DNA of 64,000 nt from Duganella margarita (GTDB lineage Bacteria > Pseudomonadota > Gammaproteobacteria > Burkholderiales > Burkholderiaceae_D). The notes beneath the pieces are model-generated. The model did not search any database. It saw only the letters and a program-made list of their open reading frames with translations, and was not told the DNA's origin. The stretch spans positions 62,001 to 126,000 of the forward strand of contig NZ_WWCS01000012.1 in the NCBI RefSeq assembly GCF_009857535.1. The letters run 5' to 3'. Positions 1 to 7,659 of this stretch are shown here, in pieces. Position 1 is the first letter of the stretch. Every line of letters begins with the position of its first letter. The translations under genes were made by a program, and so were the position numbers.

Positions 1-13
1 GGAATTGGTACAT
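1..13 (-). CDS. Start of the next gene of the liv operon (cut by window edge)
   Basis: On the minus strand an ATG at 13-11 is preceded by a strong ribosome binding site (GAAGGAGAC, spacing about 7) and opens a frame reading MYQF before the window ends. It lies 36 bases beyond the livF stop and in the same direction, so it is probably the last or next operon gene. Four residues say nothing about function; CoA ligases or substrate-binding proteins are common at this place in liv operons, but that is only context. Confidence 0.55.
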
Positions 14-48
14 GGTACGTCTCCTTCATTATAAGTATGACCACAATG

Positions 49-756
49 CTAGGCGCCGATATAGGCCTTGCGCACTTGCTCGTTGCCGAGCAATTCTTCA
101 CGACTTCCTTCCAGGACGATCCGGCCCTGTTCGATGACGTAGGCGCGGCTGGCGATATTCAGCGCCGCATAGGCGTTCTGTTCCGCCAGCAGCACCGTGG
201 TGCCGGCTTGATTGATGCGGGCGATGATCTCGAACATCTGCCTGACCACCAGCGGCGCCAGCCCGAGCGACGGTTCATCCAGCAGCAGCGCCTTGGGCCG
301 GCCCATCAGCGCGCGGCCGATGGCCACCATCTGCTGCTGGCCGCCGGATAGCGACCCGGCCGGGCAGTCCTTCTTTTCATGCAGGATGGGGAACAGCGCA
401 AACACTTCATCGAGCAGGCGCTGGCTGCCCTTGCCGTCGCGCCGGTGGACGTAGCCGCCCAGCGTCAGGTTCTTCAGCACCGACATGCCCGGGAACAGCT
501 TGCGGCCTTCCGGGCAATGCACCAGGCCATCCTCGACAATCTGCGACGGCTTGCGGCCGACCAGTTCTCGTCCGCCGAAGCGGATGCTGCCGCCGCTGGC
601 GCGCTGCAAGCCGCTCACGGCGTGGAAGATGGAGCTTTTGCCGGCGCCGTTGGCGCCAAGCAGCACCACCAGTTCACCCTCGTCGGCGTGGATGTCGACA
701 CCGTGCAGCGCCTGGAAGTTGCCGTAGAGCAGCGATACCTTGTCAAGCGTGAGCAT
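49..756 (-). CDS. livF: Branched-chain amino acid-type ABC transporter ATPase LivF
   Basis: A 235-residue cytoplasmic ATPase, full length for LivF. It shows Walker A (GANGAGKSS, about residue 34), the ABC signature LSGGQQQM (about 137) and Walker B followed by DEPSLGLAP, all typical of the LivF branch of the HAAT family. It would drive uptake through the LivHM permease encoded upstream. It overlaps livG by 14 bases, so translation is probably coupled. No substrate-binding LivK gene is visible between the operon genes. Family members import branched-chain amino acids, but also amides, urea or aromatic acids, so the substrate is open. The divergent IclR regulator hints at an aromatic or organic-acid substrate (inference). 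Confidence 0.93.
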   Translation of the reverse strand: MLTLDKVSLLYGNFQALHGVDIHADEGELVVLLGANGAGKSSIFHAVSGLQRASGGSIRFGGRELVGRKPSQIVEDGLVHCPEGRKLFPGMSVLKNLTLGGYVHRRDGKGSQRLLDEVFALFPILHEKKDCPAGSLSGGQQQMVAIGRALMGRPKALLLDEPSLGLAPLVVRQMFEIIARINQAGTTVLLAEQNAYAALNIASRAYVIEQGRIVLEGSREELLGNEQVRKAYIGA

Positions 757-1507
757 GGTCGCTCCCGAGGTAGGCTTCGATGACGACCGGGTTGGCGCGC
801 ACTTCGGCCGGCGTGCCTTCGGCGATCTTTTCGCCGTAGTTCAGCACCAGGATCTTGTCGGCCAGGTTCATGATCATGTCCATCTTGTGTTCGATCAGGC
901 AGATGGTCAGGCCGCTGCGCTTCATTTTGCGGATCAGGTCGGCGAGGCCAACGGTCTCTTCCGGATTGACGCCGCCGGCTGGCTCGTCCAGCAACAGCAG
1001 CGTAGGATCGGTGGCCAGTGCCAGCGCGAAGGCGACGCGTTTGCGCTCTTCCTGCGAAATGTCGCCGGCCAGCCGCGCCTCGATGTGCGCCAGACCGACG
1101 AAATCCAGCGCCTCGCGGGCCTTGCGGCGGCAGGCGGCTTCCTCGTCGCGCAGGCGGCGGGTGCCGACTATCACGTCCAACAGGTTGGATCGGGTGCGCA
1201 GGCGGTGGCCGACGATCAGGTTGTCTACCACGCTGGCGTTGTCGAACAGCGTGGTGGACTGGAAGGTACGGCCGACGCCGATGCACGCCATCTGGTCGGC
1301 GCGCAGACCGGTGACGTCGCGGCCATCGATGACGATGCGGCCCTCGCTGAGCGGCATCGCGCCGCTGATCAGATTGAAGAAGGTGGTCTTGCCGGCCCCG
1401 TTCGGCCCGATGATGGCGTTGATGGTGCCGCGCTCGAAGCCGACGCTGATGCCATTGACGGCGGTTAGCCCGCCGAAGCGTTTGGTCACGGAAGTCAGTT
1501 CAAGCAC
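743..1507 (-). CDS. livG: Branched-chain amino acid-type ABC transporter ATPase LivG
   Basis: A 254-residue partner ATPase of LivF. I place the start at a GTG (1507-1505), giving VLELTSVTKRFGG; an upstream in-frame extension runs inside livM and has no family resemblance. Walker A is GPNGAGKTT, Walker B is followed by DEPAGGVNP, and the C-terminus (LVLNYGEKIAEGTP) is LivG-like. The position of the usual LSxGQ signature reads ISQEERKR, so the C-loop lacks the canonical Ser-Gly-Gly-Gln core. It overlaps livM by 8 bases and livF by 14. The altered signature may mark a LivG subfamily rather than a dead enzyme, because the rest of the protein is well kept. Confidence 0.9.
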   Translation of the reverse strand: MLELTSVTKRFGGLTAVNGISVGFERGTINAIIGPNGAGKTTFFNLISGAMPLSEGRIVIDGRDVTGLRADQMACIGVGRTFQSTTLFDNASVVDNLIVGHRLRTRSNLLDVIVGTRRLRDEEAACRRKAREALDFVGLAHIEARLAGDISQEERKRVAFALALATDPTLLLLDEPAGGVNPEETVGLADLIRKMKRSGLTICLIEHKMDMIMNLADKILVLNYGEKIAEGTPAEVRANPVVIEAYLGSDHAHA

Positions 1508-2492
1508 GGCTGACTCCTTCACTGGTGACCAGGGGCACCGGCGGCGCGGCCGCCTGTTGCGCCGCCTTGCGCTTGCGCCGCGCCATCCACGTGCCGACGA
1601 TGCCATGCGGCAGGAAGATCACCAGCGCCACCAGCATCGGGCCGAACACCACGAAGCGGTAGTCTTGCAGGAACTGCAACTGCTGCGTCAGCCACGGCAT
1701 GCCGATCGCACCCAGCAGCGGACCGGCCATGGTGCCGATGCCGCCGATCAGCATATACATCGTCATGTCGAAGGTATGCTCGACGCTGGCCAGCTCGGGG
1801 CCGAGGAAGCGCACATAGCCGGCATACAGTCCGCCCGCCAGTCCCGCAAAGAACACCGACAGCATGAAGGCCAGCAGCTTGTTGCGCATCAGGTTGATGC
1901 CGAGCGCCTGCGCCAGCTCGTCGCCGTTGCGGATCGCCACAAAAGTGCGGCCCAGCAGCGAGTTGACGATGCGGTGCATGAGCCACATGCTCAGCGCCAG
2001 GAACAGCAGCACCAGATAGTACTGGGTGCGCGGCTCGGCGAAGTCGAGGCCGAACACCGACTCCGGCGCCGGAATGCCGACGATGCCGCCGCTGCCGTGG
2101 GTCAGGCTGTCCCATTTCTCGATCAGCAGGAACATGATGTAGCCGACGCACATGGTAAAGATCGAGAAGAAGTGCGTCTTCAGGCGCAGCGAGACCAGGC
2201 CGATGAAGAAGCCGAGGCCGGCCGCCACCACGCCGGACAATGCAAACGCGACCCAGAACGGCAGCTGGTAATCCACGGTCAGGATGCCGACCGTGTAGGC
2301 GCCGACCGCCATAAAACCGCTGTGCGCCAGGTTGAACTGGCCGGTGTAGCCGGTGATCAGGTTGAGGCCGACGGTGGCAATCGCATAGATGTAGGCGGTC
2401 GACATCACGGTCAGGTGATAATCGTTGCCGGCCATGAAAGGAAAGGCCAGACCCAGCGCCAGCAGCGCGCTCCAGCCGATTTTGGCGTTCAT
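1500..2492 (-). CDS. livM: Branched-chain amino acid-type ABC permease LivM
   Basis: A 330-residue inner-membrane permease with about eight to ten hydrophobic segments and the LivM hallmark region GYTGQFNLAHSGFMAVGAY near residues 49-67. It pairs with LivH to form the transmembrane channel. The C-terminus carries a basic, Ala-rich cytoplasmic tail (WMARRKRKAAQQ). Its start codon overlaps the last base of the livH stop, and its stop overlaps livG by 8 bases, so the operon is tightly coupled. Length and hydropathy are normal for the family. Confidence 0.92.
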   Translation of the reverse strand: MNAKIGWSALLALGLAFPFMAGNDYHLTVMSTAYIYAIATVGLNLITGYTGQFNLAHSGFMAVGAYTVGILTVDYQLPFWVAFALSGVVAAGLGFFIGLVSLRLKTHFFSIFTMCVGYIMFLLIEKWDSLTHGSGGIVGIPAPESVFGLDFAEPRTQYYLVLLFLALSMWLMHRIVNSLLGRTFVAIRNGDELAQALGINLMRNKLLAFMLSVFFAGLAGGLYAGYVRFLGPELASVEHTFDMTMYMLIGGIGTMAGPLLGAIGMPWLTQQLQFLQDYRFVVFGPMLVALVIFLPHGIVGTWMARRKRKAAQQAAAPPVPLVTSEGVSRA

Positions 2493-3355
2493 CAGTACGC
2501 TCCTTTGCGGAACAGGCCTTCCGGACGCAGCGACAAAATCGCCACCAGCAGCACAAAGGCGATGATGTCCTTGTAATCAGTGGAGATATAGAACGCGCCG
2601 AAGGACTCGGCAAAGCCAATGATCAGCCCGCCGGCAATCGCACCCGGCACGCTGCCCATGCCGCCCAGCACGATAATCACGAAGGCCTTGGTAATCACCA
2701 GATGGCCCATCGAGCTGTAGACCAGGTTGATCGGCGCATACAGCACCGCAGCCATCGCAGCCAGCACGCCGGCGATGGCAAAAGTCAGCATCGCCACGCG
2801 GTTGGCGTCGATGCCGACCAGCGCCGCGCCGTCACGGTTCTGCGCCATGGCGACGATGGTGGCGCCGGTGATGGTCTTTTTCAGGAATAGCTGCAACAGC
2901 AGCACCAGCACAAATGCCGCCACGATAATCAGCAACCGCTGCGCCGGCAGGGTGACATCGCCAAAGGACAGGATCTGGGAATAGGGCGTGGCCATGCGAT
3001 GGAAGTCCGCACCCCACAGCGCCTGCACGCCGGATTCCAGGAACAGCAGGATGCCGATCGACGCGATCATGTGATGCAGGTAGGGAGCATTGCGCAGCGG
3101 ATGGAACACCAGCCGCTCCGCCAGCACGGACAGCAACGCCACAGCCAGCGCGGCACCGGCCATCGCCAGCCAGTAGTGGAAACCCAGGCGGTCGATCAGG
3201 AAGAAGGCGGCATATGCCCCCGCCATGTAGAAAGCGCCATGGGCAAAGTTGGGCACATGCAGAATGCCGTAGACCAGCGTCAGGCCCAGCGCCACCAGGC
3301 AATAGACGCCGCCCAACGTCAGTCCATTGAGGACCTGTTGCAGGAATAACTCCAT
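2492..3355 (-). CDS. livH: Branched-chain amino acid-type ABC permease LivH
   Basis: A 287-residue permease starting MELFLQQVLNGLTLGG at 3355, the normal LivH N-terminus. The frame stays open further upstream, but that part is not LivH-like and would run into the iclR promoter region. A GGAG ribosome binding site lies 5-6 bases before the ATG. The GLTLVYGILHVPNFAHGAFY stretch is the conserved LivH motif. It is the first gene of the leftward liv operon and is transcribed divergently from the IclR regulator across about 120 bases, which makes it the likely regulatory target. Confidence 0.93.
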   Translation of the reverse strand: MELFLQQVLNGLTLGGVYCLVALGLTLVYGILHVPNFAHGAFYMAGAYAAFFLIDRLGFHYWLAMAGAALAVALLSVLAERLVFHPLRNAPYLHHMIASIGILLFLESGVQALWGADFHRMATPYSQILSFGDVTLPAQRLLIIVAAFVLVLLLQLFLKKTITGATIVAMAQNRDGAALVGIDANRVAMLTFAIAGVLAAMAAVLYAPINLVYSSMGHLVITKAFVIIVLGGMGSVPGAIAGGLIIGFAESFGAFYISTDYKDIIAFVLLVAILSLRPEGLFRKGAY

Positions 3356-3384
3356 CGTGTCTCCATCATTATAGTTAGTTTTGC

Positions 3385-3408
3385 TGTGCGAAACTGTATT
3401 GTGTAAAA
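3385..3408. promoter_or_regulatory. Candidate IclR-type operator (direct repeats)
   Basis: Two related 9-mers, TGTGCGAAA (3385-3393) and TGTGTAAAA (3400-3408), lie in direct orientation 15 bases apart in the divergent livH/iclR promoter region. PcaU/PobR-type IclR proteins bind repeated elements of about 10 bases. Spacing and placement fit an operator, but no consensus proves it. Confidence 0.3.
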
Positions 3409-3476
3409 TGGAATAGCACGAGCGTACGGCATTTTTAAAGGCCGGGCAAATGGTTTTTTTACAACAGGGAATGGCG

Positions 3477-4235
3477 ATGCAGGCAGGTCTCGAAGAACGG
3501 TATTTCATCACGGCACTGGCGCGTGGTCTCGAGGTGCTGGGGTGCTTCCGCGTGGCCGATAAAGGGCTGAGCAACCAGCAGATCGCCGAGCGCTGCGGCT
3601 TGCCGAAGTCGACCATCACCCGCATCACCTACACGCTGACCCGGCTCGGCTATCTGGCACAGGACGCCAATCACAAATACGTGTTGGGCACGGCTACGCT
3701 GCGGCTGGGCAGCACCATGCTGCAAGGACTGGATATCCGCGAACTGGCGCGGCCGATGATGCAGGCGCTGGCCGATTCGACCGGCACCACGGTGGCCATC
3801 GCCGTACGCGACCGGCTGTCAATGATTTATGTGGATGTGTGCCGCAGCACGGCGGCGTTGTCGTTGTCGCTACAGGTCGGCGCGCGGCTGCAACTGGCGG
3901 CCTCGGCGATCGGGCGGGCTTATCTGGCCAAGGCGTCGGCAGCGGAGCGCCAGGAAATACTCAGCCGCAGCCGGGAGCTGGATGACACGGTCTACGACAG
4001 CATGCGGCAAGGCGTGGCGCGCGCGCTGCACGATGAGGCGGACTTCGGCTGCGCCACCTCGTTCGGCGAATGGCAGCAGGACATCAACGGCATCGCCGTC
4101 AGCTTCATGCCGATCTCGGGCGGGCAGCGCATGTCGATCAACTGCGGCGGGCCGTCGTCCAGCATCTCGCAGGAATATTTGCTGGACGAAGTCCGCCCGC
4201 GGCTGATCGCCATCGCCCGGCGACTGGAATCCTGA
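3477..4235 (+). CDS. IclR-family transcriptional regulator (PcaR/PobR-like)
   Basis: A 252-residue IclR protein. An N-terminal winged helix (residues about 8-65, with LSNQQIAERCGLPKSTITR as the helix-turn-helix) is followed by the IclR effector domain to the end. The opening EERYFITALARGLEVL is characteristic of PcaR/PobR/CatR-type regulators of aromatic catabolism. Three in-frame ATGs exist (3450, 3471, 3477); the last has the best-spaced ribosome site (CAGGGA, 6 bases) and matches the usual N-terminus. It is divergent from the liv operon and probably controls it in response to the transported acid (inference). Confidence 0.88.
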   Translation: MQAGLEERYFITALARGLEVLGCFRVADKGLSNQQIAERCGLPKSTITRITYTLTRLGYLAQDANHKYVLGTATLRLGSTMLQGLDIRELARPMMQALADSTGTTVAIAVRDRLSMIYVDVCRSTAALSLSLQVGARLQLAASAIGRAYLAKASAAERQEILSRSRELDDTVYDSMRQGVARALHDEADFGCATSFGEWQQDINGIAVSFMPISGGQRMSINCGGPSSSISQEYLLDEVRPRLIAIARRLES

Positions 4236-4294
4236 ACCCGAAAAGTCTGCTATCTGTGCTAAGGTTGCCGCTGTTACCACAGTGAGCCTCGCAC

Positions 4295-5392
4295 ATGAAG
4301 ATACAAGCCTCTCTCCCTATCTGGACCATCGCTGCACCCGTGCTGGGGTGGCTGGCTATCGGCGGAAAGTCGCTGTTCGGCGGGGATGGCGCGCCGTCGG
4401 TGCTGATGCTGGTGGTGCTGGCCGCCTGTTTGTTCGGCGGCGTGCTGGCGGCGGTGTTCCATGCCGAAGTGGTGGCGCACAAGATCGGTGAACCGTTCGG
4501 CACACTCGTGCTGGCGGTGGCGGTGACCTCGATCGAGGTGGCGCTGATCGTTTCGCTGATGGTGGCGGGCGGGGCCGAAACGACCGGGCTGGCGCGCGAT
4601 ACCGTGTATGCGGCGGTGATGCTGATCCTGAACGGTATGGTCGGGCTGTGTCTGCTGGCGGGCGGCGGCCGGCATGGCGAGCAAAGCTTTACGGCCACCG
4701 GCGTGTCGGCCGCGCTGGCGACGCTGGCGGCGATTTCGGTGCTGACCATGGTGCTGCCCAATTACACCATTACCACACCGGGCCCATCCTACAACAGCAG
4801 CCAGCTGATTTTTATCGCGGTGATTTCGCTGGTCCTGTACGGCACGTTTGTGCTGGTGCAGACGGTGCGGCATCGCGAATATTTCCTGCCACAGGAAGGC
4901 GCGGCCGCCGAGGATGAGCATGCGCCGGTGGCCTCGTCGCGCATGGCCTGGATCAGCGGCGCATTGCTGCTGGCTTGCCTTGGCTCCGTGGTGTTGCTGG
5001 CGAAGTCCTTGTCGCCGTCACTGGAAGCCGCAGTGCTAAAGATGGGTGCGCCGAAAGCGCTGGTGGGGATCATCATCGCGGCCGTGGTGCTGCTGCCGGA
5101 AGGCATCGCCGCCTTCCAGGCCGCGCGCGCCAACCGCCTGCAAACCAGCCTGAATCTGGCGCTCGGTTCGGCCCTGGCCAGCATCGGCCTGACGATCCCC
5201 TGCGTGGCGATTGTCGCATTGATGAACGGCTGGACGCTGACGCTGGGCATCGACATCAAATCCACGGTGCTGTTGCTGCTGTCGCTGATCGTCACCTCGT
5301 TGTCGCTGACCGGCGGCCGGACCACGATCATGCAGGGTACGATCTTGCTGACGATTTTTGCGGTCTACCTGTTCGTGACCATCGTTCCTTGA
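4295..5392 (+). CDS. Calcium/proton antiporter of the ChaA family
   Basis: A 365-residue inner-membrane protein with about eleven hydrophobic helices and two CaCA-type repeat motifs: AVTSIEVALIVSLMV near residue 75 and LLPEGIAAFQAARANRLQ near residue 266. The acidic residues in these motifs (Glu in SIEV and LPEG) form the cation site in the family. ChaA-type proteins export Ca2+, Na+ or K+ in exchange for protons at alkaline pH. The 3' end overlaps the convergent cupin gene by 28 bases, with no room for a separate terminator. A charged cytoplasmic loop (EEGAAAEDEH type) sits near residues 200-212. Confidence 0.85.
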   Translation: MKIQASLPIWTIAAPVLGWLAIGGKSLFGGDGAPSVLMLVVLAACLFGGVLAAVFHAEVVAHKIGEPFGTLVLAVAVTSIEVALIVSLMVAGGAETTGLARDTVYAAVMLILNGMVGLCLLAGGGRHGEQSFTATGVSAALATLAAISVLTMVLPNYTITTPGPSYNSSQLIFIAVISLVLYGTFVLVQTVRHREYFLPQEGAAAEDEHAPVASSRMAWISGALLLACLGSVVLLAKSLSPSLEAAVLKMGAPKALVGIIIAAVVLLPEGIAAFQAARANRLQTSLNLALGSALASIGLTIPCVAIVALMNGWTLTLGIDIKSTVLLLLSLIVTSLSLTGGRTTIMQGTILLTIFAVYLFVTIVP

Positions 5393-5802
5393 TCAGGTTG
5401 CGCGCCACCGTCGCCAGGAACCGCGCCCTGGACGCGCTGCGCCGCCTCGATAATCACATAGTGCTTGCGGACCGGTTCGATCACCTCAAACACCCCCTTG
5501 AACCCGGAGGGGATCACCATGGCGTCGCCGGGTCCGGCTTCGGCGGCGTTGCCATACTCGTCGATGACGCGGCAACGGCCTTCTAGCACATAGAAATACT
5601 CGTCCTTGTTTTCGGCGAAAGCGATGCGCCAGCTGCCGCGTTCGCAGGCCCAGATTCCAGCGTTAACCTCGTTGCTGGCGCTGGTGAAATGATTCCAGGT
5701 CGTGCGCCGCGGATTGCCCTCCAGCCGGCGCTCTTCACGCGGATAGTCGTATTCGGGCGGCGGGGACTGAAGGCGGAATTGGGTAATGGTCGGCGTATTC
5801 AT
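5365..5802 (-). CDS. Cupin-domain protein (DUF861/Cupin_3 type)
   Basis: A 145-residue small protein with one cupin barrel (residues about 50-120). It has the DUF861 pattern GSWRIAFAENKDEYFYVLEG followed by GPGDAMVIPSGFKGVFEVIEPVRKHYVI. Relatives include ureidoglycine aminohydrolase-like and EutQ-like cupins, and many have no known reaction. The typical metal-binding His set is weak here (Glu and Tyr dominate), so catalysis is uncertain. Its 3' end overlaps the antiporter gene tail to tail. Its start lies only 18 bases from the left repeat of the SMEK insertion, so its promoter region may now be formed by inserted DNA. Confidence 0.8.
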   Translation of the reverse strand: MNTPTITQFRLQSPPPEYDYPREERRLEGNPRRTTWNHFTSASNEVNAGIWACERGSWRIAFAENKDEYFYVLEGRCRVIDEYGNAAEAGPGDAMVIPSGFKGVFEVIEPVRKHYVIIEAAQRVQGAVPGDGGAQPDQGTMVTNR

Positions 5803-5819
5803 GGCGGAAGTTTAGCAGT

Positions 5820-5835
5820 TCAGAGATAGCGGCGG
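5820..5835. repeat. Left 16-bp direct repeat flanking the SMEK gene
   Basis: TCAGAGATAGCGGCGG, identical to 7032-7047. On the minus strand it still encodes the araC-like tail RRYL-stop, here without the rest of that gene, which suggests it was duplicated from the araC 3' end. It may be an att-like core. Confidence 0.75.
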
Positions 5836-5889
5836 CGGTCGCTGAGATCATGATAGGATGGTTGAATCGCTATTAAGTAAATTTGTTCA

Positions 5890-7029
5890 ATGTCGAACGT
5901 CGATGAACTGATAAAAAGATTTACAGATCGTATTTGGCTGCACGAAAACAGAACACGCTCACTTGCGAAAGCGAATCTGTTAGATCGCGCCGTCTTGTCA
6001 GAGCCGTTCTGCCGTGACATTGTCAATATCCTCCTGACGCGCGCATTCAAAAGTACTAACACTCGGCGTGCCAATGCCGACACAATCGATTTAGATGACG
6101 ACACCCCCCCTCCGGTGTGTGCGCAAGTTACGATCAGGCAGGATCGCGCCAAAATTGATGAGACGCTAAAGCAGTTCTTTGAGAAAAATCTGCATAACAA
6201 ATATGACGAGATTTACTTCTTCATTATTGGCGCAAAGCCCGATTACGATGAAAAGAAACGATTCCTCAGCGCTGACGGTTTCCTTTTTAAACCCGCTATC
6301 CACGTCATTTCTATCCCCGAGATGATCAAAATGGCTGCCGCTCTTCCCCTTGAACGTTTGGAGGCGCTGGTGGCAACCGCAGAAAAACATCTGGACAAGC
6401 GCGGAAAAGCGGTTGGCTGGTGGAGACGGAACGCCGTGGCGGGATGCGTAGCGGCGCTGACGCTTGCTATGGGCTTGTTCGCCGGCTATAAGATAAATCT
6501 CGGTGCTGAACGCACGGTTGTGATTCCGGGTGCCAATGCGTTGGAGCAGCAGATCAACCGCGCGAAGATGGAGGGGATTACGACAACGCTGTCAAGCGCG
6601 CAGTTTGTGGAGGCGTATGTGTTTGCCCGCCCTAGCTTGAGCCGTGACAGCCTGGAGCAAATGGGCGACCAAGTTGCATTGTCCAACGCCTCACCGCTGG
6701 AGCCTGAAGGCCAGGATCTGGTTTTTGCTGCCGGGCGTTGCCGTTTTTTAGGGCATGTTAAATGGCAGGACTTGTCTGCCCTCACTGCGCGGGCTGTAAT
6801 CACGGTTATCAGCTGCCAGTTGGATAACCGCGATACCTACGAACTCGGAAACTACGATGGTCCGGGAATCGGCATGGTGGTGCGCGCTGCCACGCCGGCT
6901 ATCCCAGATCTGCAACTGATCAAGGAGGACCGCGCTTTTACGCTGCCGGCTAATGAAAAATATGTGATACGTTTTACGCAGCCAATTCATCAGCTCCACC
7001 CCTCAGGAAAGTCTGCCATCGCCTGGTAA
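5890..7029 (+). CDS. SMEK-domain protein with one membrane helix and an unknown extracytoplasmic domain
   Basis: A 379-residue protein. Residues about 1-140 match the SMEK domain seen at the N-terminus of many poorly known, often defence-associated proteins: IDLDDD at 66-71, the QVT core at 79-81, then KIDETLKQF and NKYDEIYFFIIG. The D...QVT arrangement resembles a restriction-endonuclease-like fold, but that is inference. Basic WWRRN precedes a single hydrophobic segment (about 180-198), predicting a cytoplasmic SMEK domain and an outside C-terminal domain (200-379) that I do not recognise. The gene is AT-rich compared with its neighbours and fills the whole interval between the 16-bp repeats, so it looks recently acquired. 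A toxin-like, nuclease or sensor role is possible; none is shown. Confidence 0.8.
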   Translation: MSNVDELIKRFTDRIWLHENRTRSLAKANLLDRAVLSEPFCRDIVNILLTRAFKSTNTRRANADTIDLDDDTPPPVCAQVTIRQDRAKIDETLKQFFEKNLHNKYDEIYFFIIGAKPDYDEKKRFLSADGFLFKPAIHVISIPEMIKMAAALPLERLEALVATAEKHLDKRGKAVGWWRRNAVAGCVAALTLAMGLFAGYKINLGAERTVVIPGANALEQQINRAKMEGITTTLSSAQFVEAYVFARPSLSRDSLEQMGDQVALSNASPLEPEGQDLVFAAGRCRFLGHVKWQDLSALTARAVITVISCQLDNRDTYELGNYDGPGIGMVVRAATPAIPDLQLIKEDRAFTLPANEKYVIRFTQPIHQLHPSGKSAIAW

Positions 7030-7031
7030 GG

Positions 7032-7047
7032 TCAGAGATAGCGGCGG
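7032..7047. repeat. Right 16-bp direct repeat (3' end of araC remnant)
   Basis: Second copy of TCAGAGATAGCGGCGG. On the minus strand it is the native end of the AraC reading frame (YRRYL-stop), so this copy is the probable original target site. It starts two bases after the SMEK stop codon. Confidence 0.75.
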
Positions 7048-7200
7048 TAGGCGGAGGGGGGCTCGCCGAAGGCGCGCTTGAACAGGTTGATGAAGGCGCT
7101 GGCGGTGGAGTAGCCGAGGTCCAGCGCTACGGTCCGCACCGGCACGTCTTGCGCCAGCAGTTCCAGCGAGCGCAACAGGCGGGCGCGCTGGCGCCATGCA
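7032..7200 (-). pseudogene. AraC-family regulator remnant (C-terminal helix-turn-helix only)
   Basis: Only the last 55 or so residues of an AraC/XylS DNA-binding domain remain: WRQRARLLRSLELLA, then VRTVALDLGYSTASAFINLFKRAFG and PPSAYRRYL. The sensor domain and first helix-turn-helix are missing. Similarity stops at about 7198-7200, exactly where similarity to a PNPOx-type protein begins on the other strand. The frame continues open upstream, but that part is the antisense of the PNPOx remnant. The gene was probably once divergent from the PNPOx gene and its regulator; one deletion removed the shared promoter and both 5' ends. Confidence 0.85.
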
Positions 7201-7659
7201 TTCGCCGACAGCCCCGGCAAGAACCGTATCGAGTCGCTACGCAATCCGGACCACGACGCACGGCTCGGCATGCTGTTCATCTTTCCCGGACTGGAGCTGT
7301 TCATGCGCATCAACGGTCGTGGCCGGGTATCGACCGATGCGGCGCTGCTAGAACAGTTCAGCGAAGGCGGCTGTGTGCCGAAAACCGTCACCGTGGTGGA
7401 CATCGACGAAGTGCTACTCCACTGCGGCAAAGCCATCAACCGCGCCAAACTGTGGAGCCCGGATTCGCAACTGGATCGCGCGGCCCTGCCGACCGTCGGC
7501 CAGATGATCGCCAAATTCAGCAAACTGGCCGATCCCAAAGCCGAGATGGACGAGGCGCAGGTGGCACAAGTCGATCAGCACTACCAACACTCGGTACTAC
7601 ATGACCTGTCTAGCGCGGCGGCAGGTAGAATGCCGTCTTTTATTCCAGGGAGATACACC
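7201..7659 (+). pseudogene. PNPOx-like FMN protein remnant (MSMEG_1061 type), 5' end deleted
   Basis: From 7201 the frame reads FADSPGKNRIESLRNP, then GMLFIFPGLELFMRINGRG, VVDIDEVLLHCGKAINRAKLW and LPTVGQMIAKF. These are internal and C-terminal blocks of pyridoxamine 5'-phosphate oxidase-like proteins of the MSMEG_1061 type. The roughly 60-70 N-terminal residues, with the first half of the FMN fold, are absent. The frame also has no stop at its expected end near 7608 and runs on into the DUF1653 gene. An internal ATG at 7270 exists, but a product from it would lack the fold. No function is expected. Confidence 0.82.

Larger units (their letters stand above)
5820..7047. mobile_element. Putative single-gene insertion carrying a SMEK protein, bounded by 16-bp direct repeats
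   Basis: The identical 16-mer TCAGAGATAGCGGCGG occurs at 5820-5835 and 7032-7047. The right copy is the last five codons and stop of an araC-type gene read leftward (YRRYL-stop); the left copy stands alone beside the cupin gene. The DNA between the copies, about 1.2 kb, is clearly more AT-rich than its surroundings and holds one gene (5890-7029) plus a 54-base leader. This is what an insertion at a gene's 3' end with duplication of a short core looks like. No integrase, transposase or terminal inverted repeat is visible, so the mechanism is unknown and any enzyme would have acted in trans. Confidence 0.55.

Noticed and set aside
3368..3373. TATAAT on the minus strand before livH
   Set aside because: It would place the transcription start inside the ribosome binding site, so it is probably not the -10 element.
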